A DNA stretch of 64,000 nucleotides. It comes from Nonomuraea longispora (GTDB lineage: Bacteria > Actinomycetota > Actinomycetes > Streptosporangiales > Streptosporangiaceae). Numbering within the stretch: the stretch's first letter is position 1; every line of letters begins with the position of its first letter. The translations under genes and the position numbers were made by a program. The stretch spans positions 50,862 through 114,861 of the forward strand of contig NZ_SMJZ01000002.1 of assembly GCF_004348345.1 (NCBI RefSeq), given 5' to 3'. Positions 51,332 through 59,820 of this stretch are shown in pieces. The notes below the pieces were generated by a model. That model was not told the origin of the DNA and ran no database searches. It saw only the letters and a program-made list of their open reading frames with translations.

Positions 51332-52144
51332 ATGCGTAGACCCCTTGGGGTAATCGCCGGTCTCGTGACCGTGGCGGCGCTGGGCGCGCCGCTCGGCACG
51401 GCGCAGGCCGCCACCACATCCGAGGCCGCGTGCCGGGTGAGCGTGGCCAAGCCCCGGCTCGACAGCGAGGCACAGAAGATCACGGCGTTCGCCGTGCGCC
51501 GCGGGTGCTCCGGCCCCGCGCTCCTCCGCATCCGCATCAAGCGCGCCGTGCCGGGCCGGGATCCGGTCGTCAAGAGCGGCGCGACCAGGGACGGCCGCAT
51601 CACCCTGAAGGCGGGCTGCCGTCCGGGCACCTATTACGCCTTCGCCACCGACTACCGCGGCCACACCGTCAAGTCCAAGGCCGCGAAGCTGACCTGCTCC
51701 CCGGGCGACGCCGCCTCCAGACCGTCGACACCGCCCCCGTCCTCCGGCTCCGTGGGCACGACCGTGGAGAACGAGGTCGTCAGGCTGACCAACGCCGAAC
51801 GCGCCAAGGGCGGCTGCGAACCGCTCAGGCACGACCAGAAACTCCGTGCCGCCGCCTTCGGCCACTCATCCGACATGGCCGAGCAGGGCAAGATGGCGCA
51901 CAAGCTCCCCGGCCGCCCCGACCTCCAGCAGCGCATCGAGGCGGCGGGCCTGACCGGGTTCAGGGCGTGGGGCGAGAACGTCGCCTGGGGCCAGCCCTCC
52001 GCCGCGTCCGTGGTGCGGGCCTGGATGAACAGTTCCGGCCACCGGGCCAACATCATGAACTGCCGGTACAACCTCATCGGTGTCGGCGCGAAGAAGGACG
52101 GCCAGGGCCGGATCTACTGGACCCAGGACTTCGTCACGAAGTGA
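51332..52144 (+). CDS. Secreted CAP-domain (SCP-like) protein
   Basis: The 270-residue precursor has a signal peptide (about 1-27, ending LGTAQAA). A beta-rich N-terminal module of about 100 residues follows, with four cysteines (EAACRVSVAKP, RRGCSG, KAGCRPGTYY, KLTCSPG), then a Pro/Ser linker and a C-terminal CAP domain. The CAP signatures are VRLTNAERAKGGCEPL, FGHSSDMAEQGKMAH, GENVAWG and HRANIMNCRYNLIGVG, with the paired histidines. CAP proteins of soil bacteria are secreted and their reactions are mostly unknown. ATG 51332 follows CTGGAGG; an upstream reading from 51260 lacks a signal-like start. Confidence 0.9.
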   Translation: MRRPLGVIAGLVTVAALGAPLGTAQAATTSEAACRVSVAKPRLDSEAQKITAFAVRRGCSGPALLRIRIKRAVPGRDPVVKSGATRDGRITLKAGCRPGTYYAFATDYRGHTVKSKAAKLTCSPGDAASRPSTPPPSSGSVGTTVENEVVRLTNAERAKGGCEPLRHDQKLRAAAFGHSSDMAEQGKMAHKLPGRPDLQQRIEAAGLTGFRAWGENVAWGQPSAASVVRAWMNSSGHRANIMNCRYNLIGVGAKKDGQGRIYWTQDFVTK

Positions 52145-52166
52145 TTCCCCCGCCGGCGAACACGGA

Positions 52167-52195
52167 CGTGGCCGGGGTCGCCTGCCCCGGCCACG
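52167..52195. terminator. Bidirectional terminator between CAP and sugar porter genes
   Basis: CGTGGCCGGGG and CCCCGGCCACG form a perfect 11-bp stem with a 7-base loop in the 56-base gap between the two convergent genes. It is placed symmetrically and should serve both. Confidence 0.82.
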
Positions 52196-52200
52196 CCGTC

Positions 52201-53601
52201 TCAGCCCATCTCTTCCAGCTTGCGGCCCTTGGTCTCCTTGACCCACTTGGCGACGAACAGGAAGGAAAGCACGGCGAACAGCGCGTACGCGGCGTACGTG
52301 AGCGACAGGTTCCACTCCGACAGCGCCGGGAACGACACCGTGATCAGCCAGTTGGCGATCCACTGCGCCCCGGCGGCGACGCCCAGGGCGGCGGCGCGGA
52401 TGCGGTTGGGGAACATCTCACCGAGCAGCACCCAGACCACCACGCCCCAGGACAGCGCGAAGAACAGCACGAACACGTTCGCCGCCACGAGGGCGATCGC
52501 CCCTTGCGGGTTGGGCAGGGACACCTCTCCCTCCACCAGCCGCGCCGCGCTGAACGCCCACGCCGCGGTGGCGAGCGAGATCGCCATCCCGGCCGAGCCG
52601 ATCATGAGCAGCGGCCGGCGGCCGATCTTGTCGACCAGCGAGATCGCGATGAAGGTGCCGATGATGTTGATGATCGAGCTGGAGAAGCTGATCAGCAGCG
52701 AGTCGGACTGGTTGATGCCGACCGACTGCCACAACACGGACGAGTAGTAGAAGATCACGTTGATGCCGACCAACTGCTGGAAGGCCGACAGGATGATGCC
52801 GATCCAGACGATCGACAGCAGCCCGAGCGTGGGCCCGCGCAGGTCCTTCAGCCCCGGCACCTTCTCGGTGCGCAGCACGTGCTGGATCTCCGCCACCCGC
52901 GCGTCGAGGTCGACATCGTCGCCCTCGACCTCGGCCAGCACCTCGCGGGCCTTCCTGCTCCGTCCCGACATGATCAGATAACGCGGCGACTCCGGGATGG
53001 TCAGGGCGAACAGCAGGTAGAGCAGGGCGGGTACGACACATGCCCCGAGCATCCACTGCCAGGCCTGCAGCGGCCCGAGATGATAGTTGACGTTGCCGCC
53101 GGCGATGCTGGCGATCACATAGTTGACCAGCTGCGAGACCGCGATGCCAAGCACGATGGCGAGTTGCTGGAACGAGCCCAGCCGCCCGCGGTAGGCGGCC
53201 GGGGCCACCTCGGCGATGTACGCGGGACCGAGCACCGACGCCATGCCGATGGCGAACCCCGCGGCGATCCGCCAGAACCCCAGGTCCCAGACGGTGAACG
53301 GCAGCATCTGCCCGATCGAGCTGATCGCGAACAACACCGCCGCCACCTGCATGGACCGGGTGCGTCCCAGCCGGTCGGCCAGCCGGCCGCCCATCCACGC
53401 GCCCACGGCCGAGCCGAGCAGCGCGATCGCCACCACGAACCCGATCTCGAACGCCCCGACGCGGAAGTGGTTCTGGATCCCCACGACCGCGCCGTTGATG
53501 ACCGAACTGTCGTAACCGAACAGGAACCCGCCCACGGCCGCCGCCGCCGTGATGAACACGACGTGGCTCAGATGCTCTTGATGAGTGCGCTGAGTAGCCA
53601 T
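52201..53601 (-). CDS. MFS sugar porter
   Basis: The 466-residue protein has twelve membrane segments and sugar-porter signatures: FLFGYDSSVINGA in helix one, GGRLADRLGRTRSMQ and its repeat VDKIGRRPLLMIG in the loops, PESPRYLIMSGR before the central loop, and QQLVGINVIFYYSSVLW in helix seven. The family moves hexoses, pentoses or inositols, mostly with protons. The substrate cannot be fixed. ATG 53601 (MATQRTHQE) is followed by the first helix after about 14 residues. It stands alone; the pnkp gene ends 55 bases upstream of it on the same strand. Confidence 0.92.
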   Translation of the reverse strand: MATQRTHQEHLSHVVFITAAAAVGGFLFGYDSSVINGAVVGIQNHFRVGAFEIGFVVAIALLGSAVGAWMGGRLADRLGRTRSMQVAAVLFAISSIGQMLPFTVWDLGFWRIAAGFAIGMASVLGPAYIAEVAPAAYRGRLGSFQQLAIVLGIAVSQLVNYVIASIAGGNVNYHLGPLQAWQWMLGACVVPALLYLLFALTIPESPRYLIMSGRSRKAREVLAEVEGDDVDLDARVAEIQHVLRTEKVPGLKDLRGPTLGLLSIVWIGIILSAFQQLVGINVIFYYSSVLWQSVGINQSDSLLISFSSSIINIIGTFIAISLVDKIGRRPLLMIGSAGMAISLATAAWAFSAARLVEGEVSLPNPQGAIALVAANVFVLFFALSWGVVVWVLLGEMFPNRIRAAALGVAAGAQWIANWLITVSFPALSEWNLSLTYAAYALFAVLSFLFVAKWVKETKGRKLEEMG

Positions 53602-53656
53602 GCAGGTCCTTCCCCCGGGCCCGGGGAACTACCCGCAGATCACCCACGTATGCCCG

Positions 53657-56131
53657 TCACAGGCGGGGGTCGACCGGCTCCGACTCCAGAGCCAGCACGG
53701 CGAAGACCGGCTCGTGGACACGCCATCCCGGCTCGCCGTCGGCCAGCCGCGACAGCGCCTCCAGCCCCAGCGCGTACTCGCGCAGCGCCAGCGAGCGCTT
53801 CTTGCCGAGAAAGCGCCTGCGCAGCACGTCGAGCGACTCCGTGTAGTCGGGGCCGTAGATGATCCGCAGGTATTCGCGCCCTCGCACCTTGACCCCCGGC
53901 TGCACCCGGCCCGGCGTGTGGACGGCCGGCTTGACCACCATGCCCTCGCCGCCCGTCGCCGTCATCGACTCCCACCACGCGGTGGCCGCGGCCCTGGACT
54001 CGGGCGAGTCGAGCGTCACGAAGACATGCTCGGTCCTGGCGATCAGCGGGGAGTCGAGCAGCCCCAGCGTGGACAGATGCCAGGCGTGCGGCTCCAGCGC
54101 CGTGGCCCTCCCCTCGCAGGCCAGGATCTGGAACGGCGCCACCTTGATGCCCTCCAGCCCGTCGACCGGCCAGCAGTAACGCGCGTACGCGTCGCGGAAC
54201 AGTGCGGCGTTGCCGGCGCGGCGCCGGGTGCGGTCGAGCAGGCCGTGCACCTCCAGCCCGCGACCGGCCGCCGCCTCCAGGGCCGCCACCGCCTCGGGCA
54301 GCGCGGCACGGGCGGCCGCTCCGACGGAGGCGTACTGCGACCTGATGAGCTCGCCCGCCTTCGCCGACCAGGGCAGCAGCTCGCAGTCGAGCACCACCCA
54401 GTCGGAGCCCAGCTCCGCCCAGAGCGGCTCGCACGCCTCGCGCAACCGGGTCACCAGGGGCTCGGTGTCGGCGAAGAACGGCCGGCCCGTACGCGTGAAG
54501 ACCGCGCCCGCGCCACCGTCGGTCACGCCGAAGCGGGCCGCCGCCACCTCCGGCGTCCTGGCCAGCACGGCGACGGCCCGCGAGCCCATGTGCTTCTCCT
54601 CGCACACGACCTCACGCACCCCGGCGGCGGCGAACTCCTCGAACGCCTCGTGCGGGTGCTCCAGGTAGCCGTCCAGCGTGGAGGTCTCCGGCGGCGCCAT
54701 GGTGGGCGGCAGGTAGACCAGCCAGCGCGGGTCGACCGCGAACCGGCTCATGACCTCCAGCGCGGCGGCCGCGTTCTCCTCCATGACCTTGACCCGGGGA
54801 CCGAACCTGGTCTCGACGTGCCGGGTGCCGATCACGTCGTTGATGTCGAGCATGCCGGGATCGCGTACGTGAGCGGCGCCGAGCGGCTTTGCCGGTTCGT
54901 ACCACACCTTCTCTGCCGGGACCTGGACGATCTCGCGTTCCGGGTAGCGCAGCGCCGTCAGGTGGCCACCGAACACGCAGCCGGTGTCGAGGCAGATGGT
55001 GTTGTTCACCCACTCGGGGCTGACCGTGGGCGTGTGGCCGTAGACCACCATGGCCCGGCCCCGATAGTCGTCGGCCCACGGGTAGCGGACCGGCAGGCCG
55101 TACTCGTCGGTCTCGCCGGTCGTGTCGCCGTACAGGGCGAACGCGCGCACCCGGCCCGAGGCGCGGCCGTGGTAGGCCTCCTTCAGGCCCGCGTGCGCGA
55201 CGACGAGCCGGCCGCCGTCGAGGCGGTAGTGGCTGAGCAGGCCGTCCATGAACGTCTTGGCCCGCTCGGCGAACCCGGGCGGCTGCGCCGCGAGCTGGTC
55301 CAGCGACTCCTGCAGGCCGTGGGCGACCTTGACCTTGCGCCCGTTCAGCGCGCGCACCAGCTTCTGCTCGTGGTTGCCCATCACGCAGATCGCGGTGCCC
55401 GCTTCGACCATGTCCATGACCAGGCTCAGCACGCCCGGCGTGTCGGGCCCGCGGTCCACCAGGTCGCCGACGAACACGGCCGTTCGGCCCCCGGGGTGCG
55501 CGTACCCCTGCGGGCCGCGCACCCAGCCGAGCTCGCCCAGCAGGGTCTCCAGCTCCGAGCGGCAACCGTGGACGTCGCCGATGATGTCGAACGGCCCGGT
55601 CAGCTCCGTCTTGTCCGACCACGCCTTCTCGTAGCCGATCGTGGCGGCCTCGATCTCGTCGAGGCCGCGCAGCACGTGGACCTTCCTGAAGCCGTCGCGC
55701 GAGATCTTGCCGAGCGAGCGGCGCAGGTCCTTACGCTGCCTGATCACCACGCCGGCGCCGAAGTCACGGTCGGGGCGGGAGGCGTTGCGCTCGATGGCCA
55801 CCTCCTCCGGCACGTCGAGCACGATCGCGTCGGCCAGCACGTCGTGCTGCCGGGCCAGGTCGATGAGGCTCCTGCGGGCGGCGTACTGGACGTTGGTGGC
55901 GTCGACGACGGTCAACAGCCCCCTGGACAGGCGCACGCCGACGATGTGGTGCAGCAGGTCGAACGCGGCCGGGGTGGCCGACTGGTCGTTCTCGTCGTCG
56001 GCGACCAGGCCGCGGCAGAAGTCGGAGGAGATGACCTGGGTGGGCGCGAAGTGCCGGGCCGCGAACGTCGACTTGCCGCTGCCGGAGACGCCGACGAGCA
56101 CCACGAGGGAGAGCTCAGGAACGCTGATCAC
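53657..56131 (-). CDS. pnkp: Polynucleotide kinase-phosphatase-ligase Pnkp (RNA repair)
   Basis: Bacterial Pnkp heals and seals broken RNA with three fused modules. The 824-residue protein shows an N-terminal 5' kinase with Walker A (V-S-G-S-G-K20-S-T). Then comes a metallophosphoesterase-type 2',3' phosphatase (GDVHG at 186-190, GDLVDRGPD, and MGNHE at 251-255). The C-terminal part is a ligase-like adenylyltransferase with the motif-I lysine in E-E-K513-H-M-G-S-R. It works with Hen1, encoded immediately upstream with a 17-base overlap. The start GTG 56131 (MISVPELS) is supported by the kinase motif position. Confidence 0.95.
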   Translation of the reverse strand: MISVPELSLVVLVGVSGSGKSTFAARHFAPTQVISSDFCRGLVADDENDQSATPAAFDLLHHIVGVRLSRGLLTVVDATNVQYAARRSLIDLARQHDVLADAIVLDVPEEVAIERNASRPDRDFGAGVVIRQRKDLRRSLGKISRDGFRKVHVLRGLDEIEAATIGYEKAWSDKTELTGPFDIIGDVHGCRSELETLLGELGWVRGPQGYAHPGGRTAVFVGDLVDRGPDTPGVLSLVMDMVEAGTAICVMGNHEQKLVRALNGRKVKVAHGLQESLDQLAAQPPGFAERAKTFMDGLLSHYRLDGGRLVVAHAGLKEAYHGRASGRVRAFALYGDTTGETDEYGLPVRYPWADDYRGRAMVVYGHTPTVSPEWVNNTICLDTGCVFGGHLTALRYPEREIVQVPAEKVWYEPAKPLGAAHVRDPGMLDINDVIGTRHVETRFGPRVKVMEENAAAALEVMSRFAVDPRWLVYLPPTMAPPETSTLDGYLEHPHEAFEEFAAAGVREVVCEEKHMGSRAVAVLARTPEVAAARFGVTDGGAGAVFTRTGRPFFADTEPLVTRLREACEPLWAELGSDWVVLDCELLPWSAKAGELIRSQYASVGAAARAALPEAVAALEAAAGRGLEVHGLLDRTRRRAGNAALFRDAYARYCWPVDGLEGIKVAPFQILACEGRATALEPHAWHLSTLGLLDSPLIARTEHVFVTLDSPESRAAATAWWESMTATGGEGMVVKPAVHTPGRVQPGVKVRGREYLRIIYGPDYTESLDVLRRRFLGKKRSLALREYALGLEALSRLADGEPGWRVHEPVFAVLALESEPVDPRL

Positions 56132-57689
56132 GGGTGAACACTCCCATCTGGGTGGGCGGACCGACCTCGGGGTCGTCGTCGCCGACCGGTTCGAACCCGA
56201 CCTGGTAGCCGTGCTCCCCCGCCACCCGGGTGGCCCAGGCGGCGAACTCGGCGCGGGTCCACTCGAAGCGGTGGTCGGGGTGACGCAGCCCGGTCAGGAA
56301 CTCGTAGCGGACGTTGTGCTCGATGTTGGGCGTGGTGACGAGCACGTGGGCCGGTCTGGCGTGGGCGAACACCACCCGTTCGAGCGCGGCCAGCCGGGGC
56401 GGGTCGACATGCTCGATCACCTCCATGAGCACGGCGGCGTCGTAGCCGGACAGCCGCTTGTCGGTGTAGGTGAGCGCGCCCTGGAACAGGGTGAGCCGGG
56501 CGCGCCTGCTGTCGGGCATGCGGTCGAGGCGCAGCTTGCGGGCCGCGATGGTGAGGGCCATCGACGAGACGTCCATGCCGCCGACCTTGGCGAACCGGGG
56601 GCGGGCCAGCAGCGCGCCGACCAGCTCGCCGTGGCCGCATCCGAGGTCGATCACGCTGGCGGCGCCGAGCTGTTCCAGCCTGGCCAGCACGGCCTCGCGC
56701 CGCCGCGCGCTGAGGGGCCTGCCCTTGGGCTCGCCGACCGCGCCCCCGGGCCCCTCGGCGCCCGGCCCCTCCGCCGGTACGGCGTCCTGCGCCGCGTCGA
56801 CGCCGGTCTGCGGCCGGGCGTCCCGGCCCTCGGCGGCCCGGCCCTCGGCGGCCGGGGCCTCGGTGGCGGCCTCGGTGGCGGCCTCGGTGGCGGCTGTGAT
56901 CCCGGCGGGCGCGTCCTCCTCGACGGCGGGCTCCAGCTGCTCCTCGGTCTCGTCGCCCAGCTCGGCCAGGCGCGCCAGCGCGGTGCGGGTCAGCGTGGAG
57001 CGCCGCCCCAGGTAGCGCCGGGTGATGAGGCCGCGCTCCGGGTGCCCGTGGAGCCAGCCCTCCCCGGCCCTGATCAGCTTGTCGACCTCGTCGGGCGCGA
57101 TCCAGTAGTGCTTGCCGTCGTCGAGCACCGGCAGCAGCACGTACAGGTGGTTGAGCGCGTCGGCCAGGCGGGCGGACCCGCTCAGGGTGAGCCGTACGTA
57201 ACGCGACTCCCCCCACTCGGGGAAGCCGGCGTCGAGCACGATCGGCTGCGCGGCCACCTCCCAGCCGAGCGGCTCGAACAACCGCCGCGCGAGGTCGGGC
57301 CCGCCCCGGCAGGGCAGCGCCGGCAGCCGCAGCTCCAGCGGCAGCGCCGTGCCGGGCAGTTCGGGCCTGGCCCCGCACCGGCCGGCCCGCGCGGTGCGGA
57401 ACACGTCGGCCAGCGCCACAGCCAGCAGCGAGGAGGCGGCGTAGGGGCGGTCGTTGACGTACTGCGACAGGCTGAAGTCGGGCGAGCCCTTGCCCCGCGA
57501 CCTGGCCAGCGCGATCGGGTCGACCTCGAGCATGAGCGCCACGGTGCAGCGTTCGCCGCCGGCCTCGGGGTAGAACACCGTGGCCGTGCCGAACGACTGG
57601 CCGAACTCCTGCACGCGCTCGGGATGCTTGTGCAGGAGGAAGCCGAGATCGGTGGCGGGCCTCGCGGTGGTGGTGATCGTCAACAGCAC
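56115..57689 (-). CDS. hen1: 3'-terminal RNA ribose 2'-O-methyltransferase Hen1
   Basis: Bacterial Hen1 methylates the 2'-OH at the repair junction while Pnkp seals the RNA, so the same toxin cannot cut there again. The 524-residue protein has the N-terminal Pnkp-binding/ligase-activating half (to about residue 235), and a methyltransferase half with the SAM motif D-L-G-C-G-H-G (348-354). Metal ligands lie in E423-V-I-E426-H427, and in the NIEHN and HPDHRFEWTR region. Between the halves is a low-complexity linker of about 100 residues with T-E-A-A-T-E-A repeats. That makes the protein longer than the roughly 465 residues of the best-studied Hen1. GTG 57689 is the only good start. Confidence 0.95.
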   Translation of the reverse strand: MLLTITTTARPATDLGFLLHKHPERVQEFGQSFGTATVFYPEAGGERCTVALMLEVDPIALARSRGKGSPDFSLSQYVNDRPYAASSLLAVALADVFRTARAGRCGARPELPGTALPLELRLPALPCRGGPDLARRLFEPLGWEVAAQPIVLDAGFPEWGESRYVRLTLSGSARLADALNHLYVLLPVLDDGKHYWIAPDEVDKLIRAGEGWLHGHPERGLITRRYLGRRSTLTRTALARLAELGDETEEQLEPAVEEDAPAGITAATEAATEAATEAPAAEGRAAEGRDARPQTGVDAAQDAVPAEGPGAEGPGGAVGEPKGRPLSARRREAVLARLEQLGAASVIDLGCGHGELVGALLARPRFAKVGGMDVSSMALTIAARKLRLDRMPDSRRARLTLFQGALTYTDKRLSGYDAAVLMEVIEHVDPPRLAALERVVFAHARPAHVLVTTPNIEHNVRYEFLTGLRHPDHRFEWTRAEFAAWATRVAGEHGYQVGFEPVGDDDPEVGPPTQMGVFTRDQRS

Positions 57690-57731
57690 CCGCCCAAGTG
57701 TGCCGTAACCACGCGAAGGTCCGCCAACCGG

Positions 57732-58649
57732 TTATGCCACGCGCGGAAGCACCTCGGCCGCGATCAGCTCCAGGTGCTCCAGGTCGGCGAGGTCGAGGAT
57801 CTGCAGGTAGACCCGCTCCGCGCCCAGCTCGCCGAACTTGGCGAGTTTCTCCGTCACCTCGGCCGGGGTGCCGGCCAGGCCTCTCTCTCGGAGGGTGTCG
57901 GATTTCTCGCCGATGGCCGCCGCGCGCCGCTCGACCTCCGCCCGGTCGGCTCCCACGATCGTGGTCTGCGCCGCCGACAGCAGCACGGAGCGCCCGGTGC
58001 TCTCGCACGCCTCGCGTACCCGGTCGAAGGCGTCCTTGGTCTCGGCCAGGGTGCGGAACGGCACGTTGTACTCGTCGGCGTACGTCGCCGCCAGCCGGGG
58101 CGTGCGCTTGGCGCCGAACCCGCCGATGATGATCGGCGGCCTGGGCCGCTGGACGGGTTTGGGCAGGGCGGGAGAGTCGGCGAGCCGGTAGTAGCTGCCC
58201 TCGAACGAGTAGGTCTTCTCCGCCGTCCACAGGCCCGTGATGATCTCGAGCTGCTCCTCGAAGCGCGCGAAACGCTCGCCCGTGGGCGGGAACGGGATGC
58301 CGTACGCGGCGTGCTCGCCGTCGTACCAGCCGGTGCCGAAGCCCAGCTCGGCCCGGCCTCCGCTCATCTGGTCGACCTGGGCCACGCTGATCGCCAGCGG
58401 CCCCGGCAGCCGGAACGTGGCCGGGCTCACCAGCGTGCCCAGCCGGATCCTGGAGGTCTCCCTGGCCAGGCCGGCGAGTGTGATCCACGCGTCGGTCGAG
58501 CCGGGACCCGGGTCGCCGGGGCCGATGCGCTGGTAGTGGTCAGACCGGAAGAAAGCGTCGAAACCCAGGCGTTCGGTCGCCTGTGCGACGGTGAGCAGGT
58601 CGTCATATGTCGCGCCCTGCTGGGGCTCGGTGAAGATCCGCAGCTTCAT
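57732..58649 (-). CDS. LLM-class F420-dependent oxidoreductase
   Basis: The 305-residue protein is a bacterial luciferase-like TIM barrel of the F420-dependent type seen in actinobacteria. It has MKLRIFTEPQQGATYDDLLTVA at the N-terminus, FFRSDHY, LGTLVSPATFR, GFGTGWYDGEHAAYGIPFP, and a TPRLAATYADEYN segment late in the barrel. Related enzymes reduce or oxidise varied small molecules with F420; no substrate is predicted. ATG 58649 gives the usual family length; the long upstream reading is not used. It is 42 bases upstream of hen1 on the same strand and could be the first gene of that transcript. Confidence 0.88.
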   Translation of the reverse strand: MKLRIFTEPQQGATYDDLLTVAQATERLGFDAFFRSDHYQRIGPGDPGPGSTDAWITLAGLARETSRIRLGTLVSPATFRLPGPLAISVAQVDQMSGGRAELGFGTGWYDGEHAAYGIPFPPTGERFARFEEQLEIITGLWTAEKTYSFEGSYYRLADSPALPKPVQRPRPPIIIGGFGAKRTPRLAATYADEYNVPFRTLAETKDAFDRVREACESTGRSVLLSAAQTTIVGADRAEVERRAAAIGEKSDTLRERGLAGTPAEVTEKLAKFGELGAERVYLQILDLADLEHLELIAAEVLPRVA

Positions 58650-58767
58650 GCCCACATTATCCGCACACAACGGACGCGAACCCGAAAATGGCCGCGCCGC
58701 GCCGCCATGGTTGGTAACGTGCAGCCGCCAGCGCTGTACGTAGCCGACCGAACACACGGGGTGGCCT

Positions 58768-59772
58768 ATGCCGCGGCACACCAGGGAGCCCGGCCTGCTC
58801 CCGAGACCTCTGGCGATCCTGGCGGCGCTCGCGCTCGTCGCGGGCACCGGCGCGGCGATCCGCCAGCTTCCGTCGGGTCGATCGTCCCCTCCGCAGCCGT
58901 CGACCCCGGTCGCCCAGCCGTCGCCGTCGCCGTCGCTGTCGCCCGTGGTGGCCGAGGAGCCGCCGACGACGTTCGTGGCGTTCGTCGACACCGCCCGCGA
59001 GCCCGAGTTCGACCTTCCCGCGTCGTCACGCCGGACCGGCGTGCGCCGCTACGCGCTCGGCCACCTCGTCGCCGACGCCGGGGCGGCCGGCGACGGCTGC
59101 GTGCCCACGTGGACGGGCTCCCCCGCCCCCGGCAAGCCGATCGGCCGCCTCAGGGCGCTGGGCGGCGACGCCGCGCTCGTGTTCGGCGGATCTGGCGGGC
59201 GCGCGCTGGCCACGGCCTGCACCCGTCCCGGCGGGCTCGCCACCGCCTACCGCCGGATCATCGGGGCGTACGACGCCGGCGCCGTCGACTTCGAGGTCCG
59301 CGACAGCGCCGACAAGGCCGCGGTGCTGCGCAGGGCACGCGCCATCCACGCCCTGCAGCAGGAGCGCGACCTGCGGGTGAGCTTCACCCTGCCGCTGAGG
59401 CCGGGCGGGCTGAGCTCCGCCGACGTGGCGATGTTGCGCACGACCCGCCGGGCGGGCGCCGACATCGGCACCGTCAACCTGCTGGCCCCTCTCGAACGGC
59501 GCGCGGCCCACCGCGGCCGGCTGGGCAGGGTGGCGACGGCCGTGCGGGCCGCCCGTGTCCAGATCGCGCGGGCGCAGGGGGTGGACGATCCCGGCGAGGC
59601 GTGGGAGCGCATCGCGCTGACCCCGGTGCTGGCCAGGGGCTCCGACCTCGGCGCGTCCGACGCCCGCACCCTGGCCGCGTACGCCACCCGCCACCGGCTG
59701 GCCTGGTTGTCGCTGCGCGGCGCGGAGCCGTCGCAGGGCGTCTCACGGATTCTCTCGCGAGCGTTGTCCTGA
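58768..59772 (+). CDS. Secreted GH18-like (chitinase-like) protein with degenerate active site
   Basis: The 334-residue precursor has an N-terminal hydrophobic segment (LLPRPLAILAALALVAGTGAA), a Pro/Ser-rich linker, and a barrel-like domain. Its segments resemble actinobacterial chitinase-like GH18 proteins: T-F-V-A-F-V-D, VRRYALGHLVAD, GRLRALGGDAALVFGG with the GGxxxxx strand, and AGAVDFEVRD at the place of the D-x-x-D-x-D-x-E motif. Only part of that acidic motif is present (D-F-E), so normal chitinase action is doubtful. It may bind sugars. A GGGGTGG precedes ATG 58768. It is followed 48 bases later by the kinase genes on the same strand. Confidence 0.7.
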   Translation: MPRHTREPGLLPRPLAILAALALVAGTGAAIRQLPSGRSSPPQPSTPVAQPSPSPSLSPVVAEEPPTTFVAFVDTAREPEFDLPASSRRTGVRRYALGHLVADAGAAGDGCVPTWTGSPAPGKPIGRLRALGGDAALVFGGSGGRALATACTRPGGLATAYRRIIGAYDAGAVDFEVRDSADKAAVLRRARAIHALQQERDLRVSFTLPLRPGGLSSADVAMLRTTRRAGADIGTVNLLAPLERRAAHRGRLGRVATAVRAARVQIARAQGVDDPGEAWERIALTPVLARGSDLGASDARTLAAYATRHRLAWLSLRGAEPSQGVSRILSRALS

Positions 59773-59820
59773 AATAGGATCCCGGGAAGCGGTGAGGATT
59801 GTCAGCAAGAGGAGGGCGTG

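Noticed and set aside
55641..59777. A 1378-codon plus-strand open frame opposite pnkp and hen1
   Set aside because: It is antisense to genes with complete catalytic motifs and has only low-complexity Arg/Gly/Ala-rich sequence.
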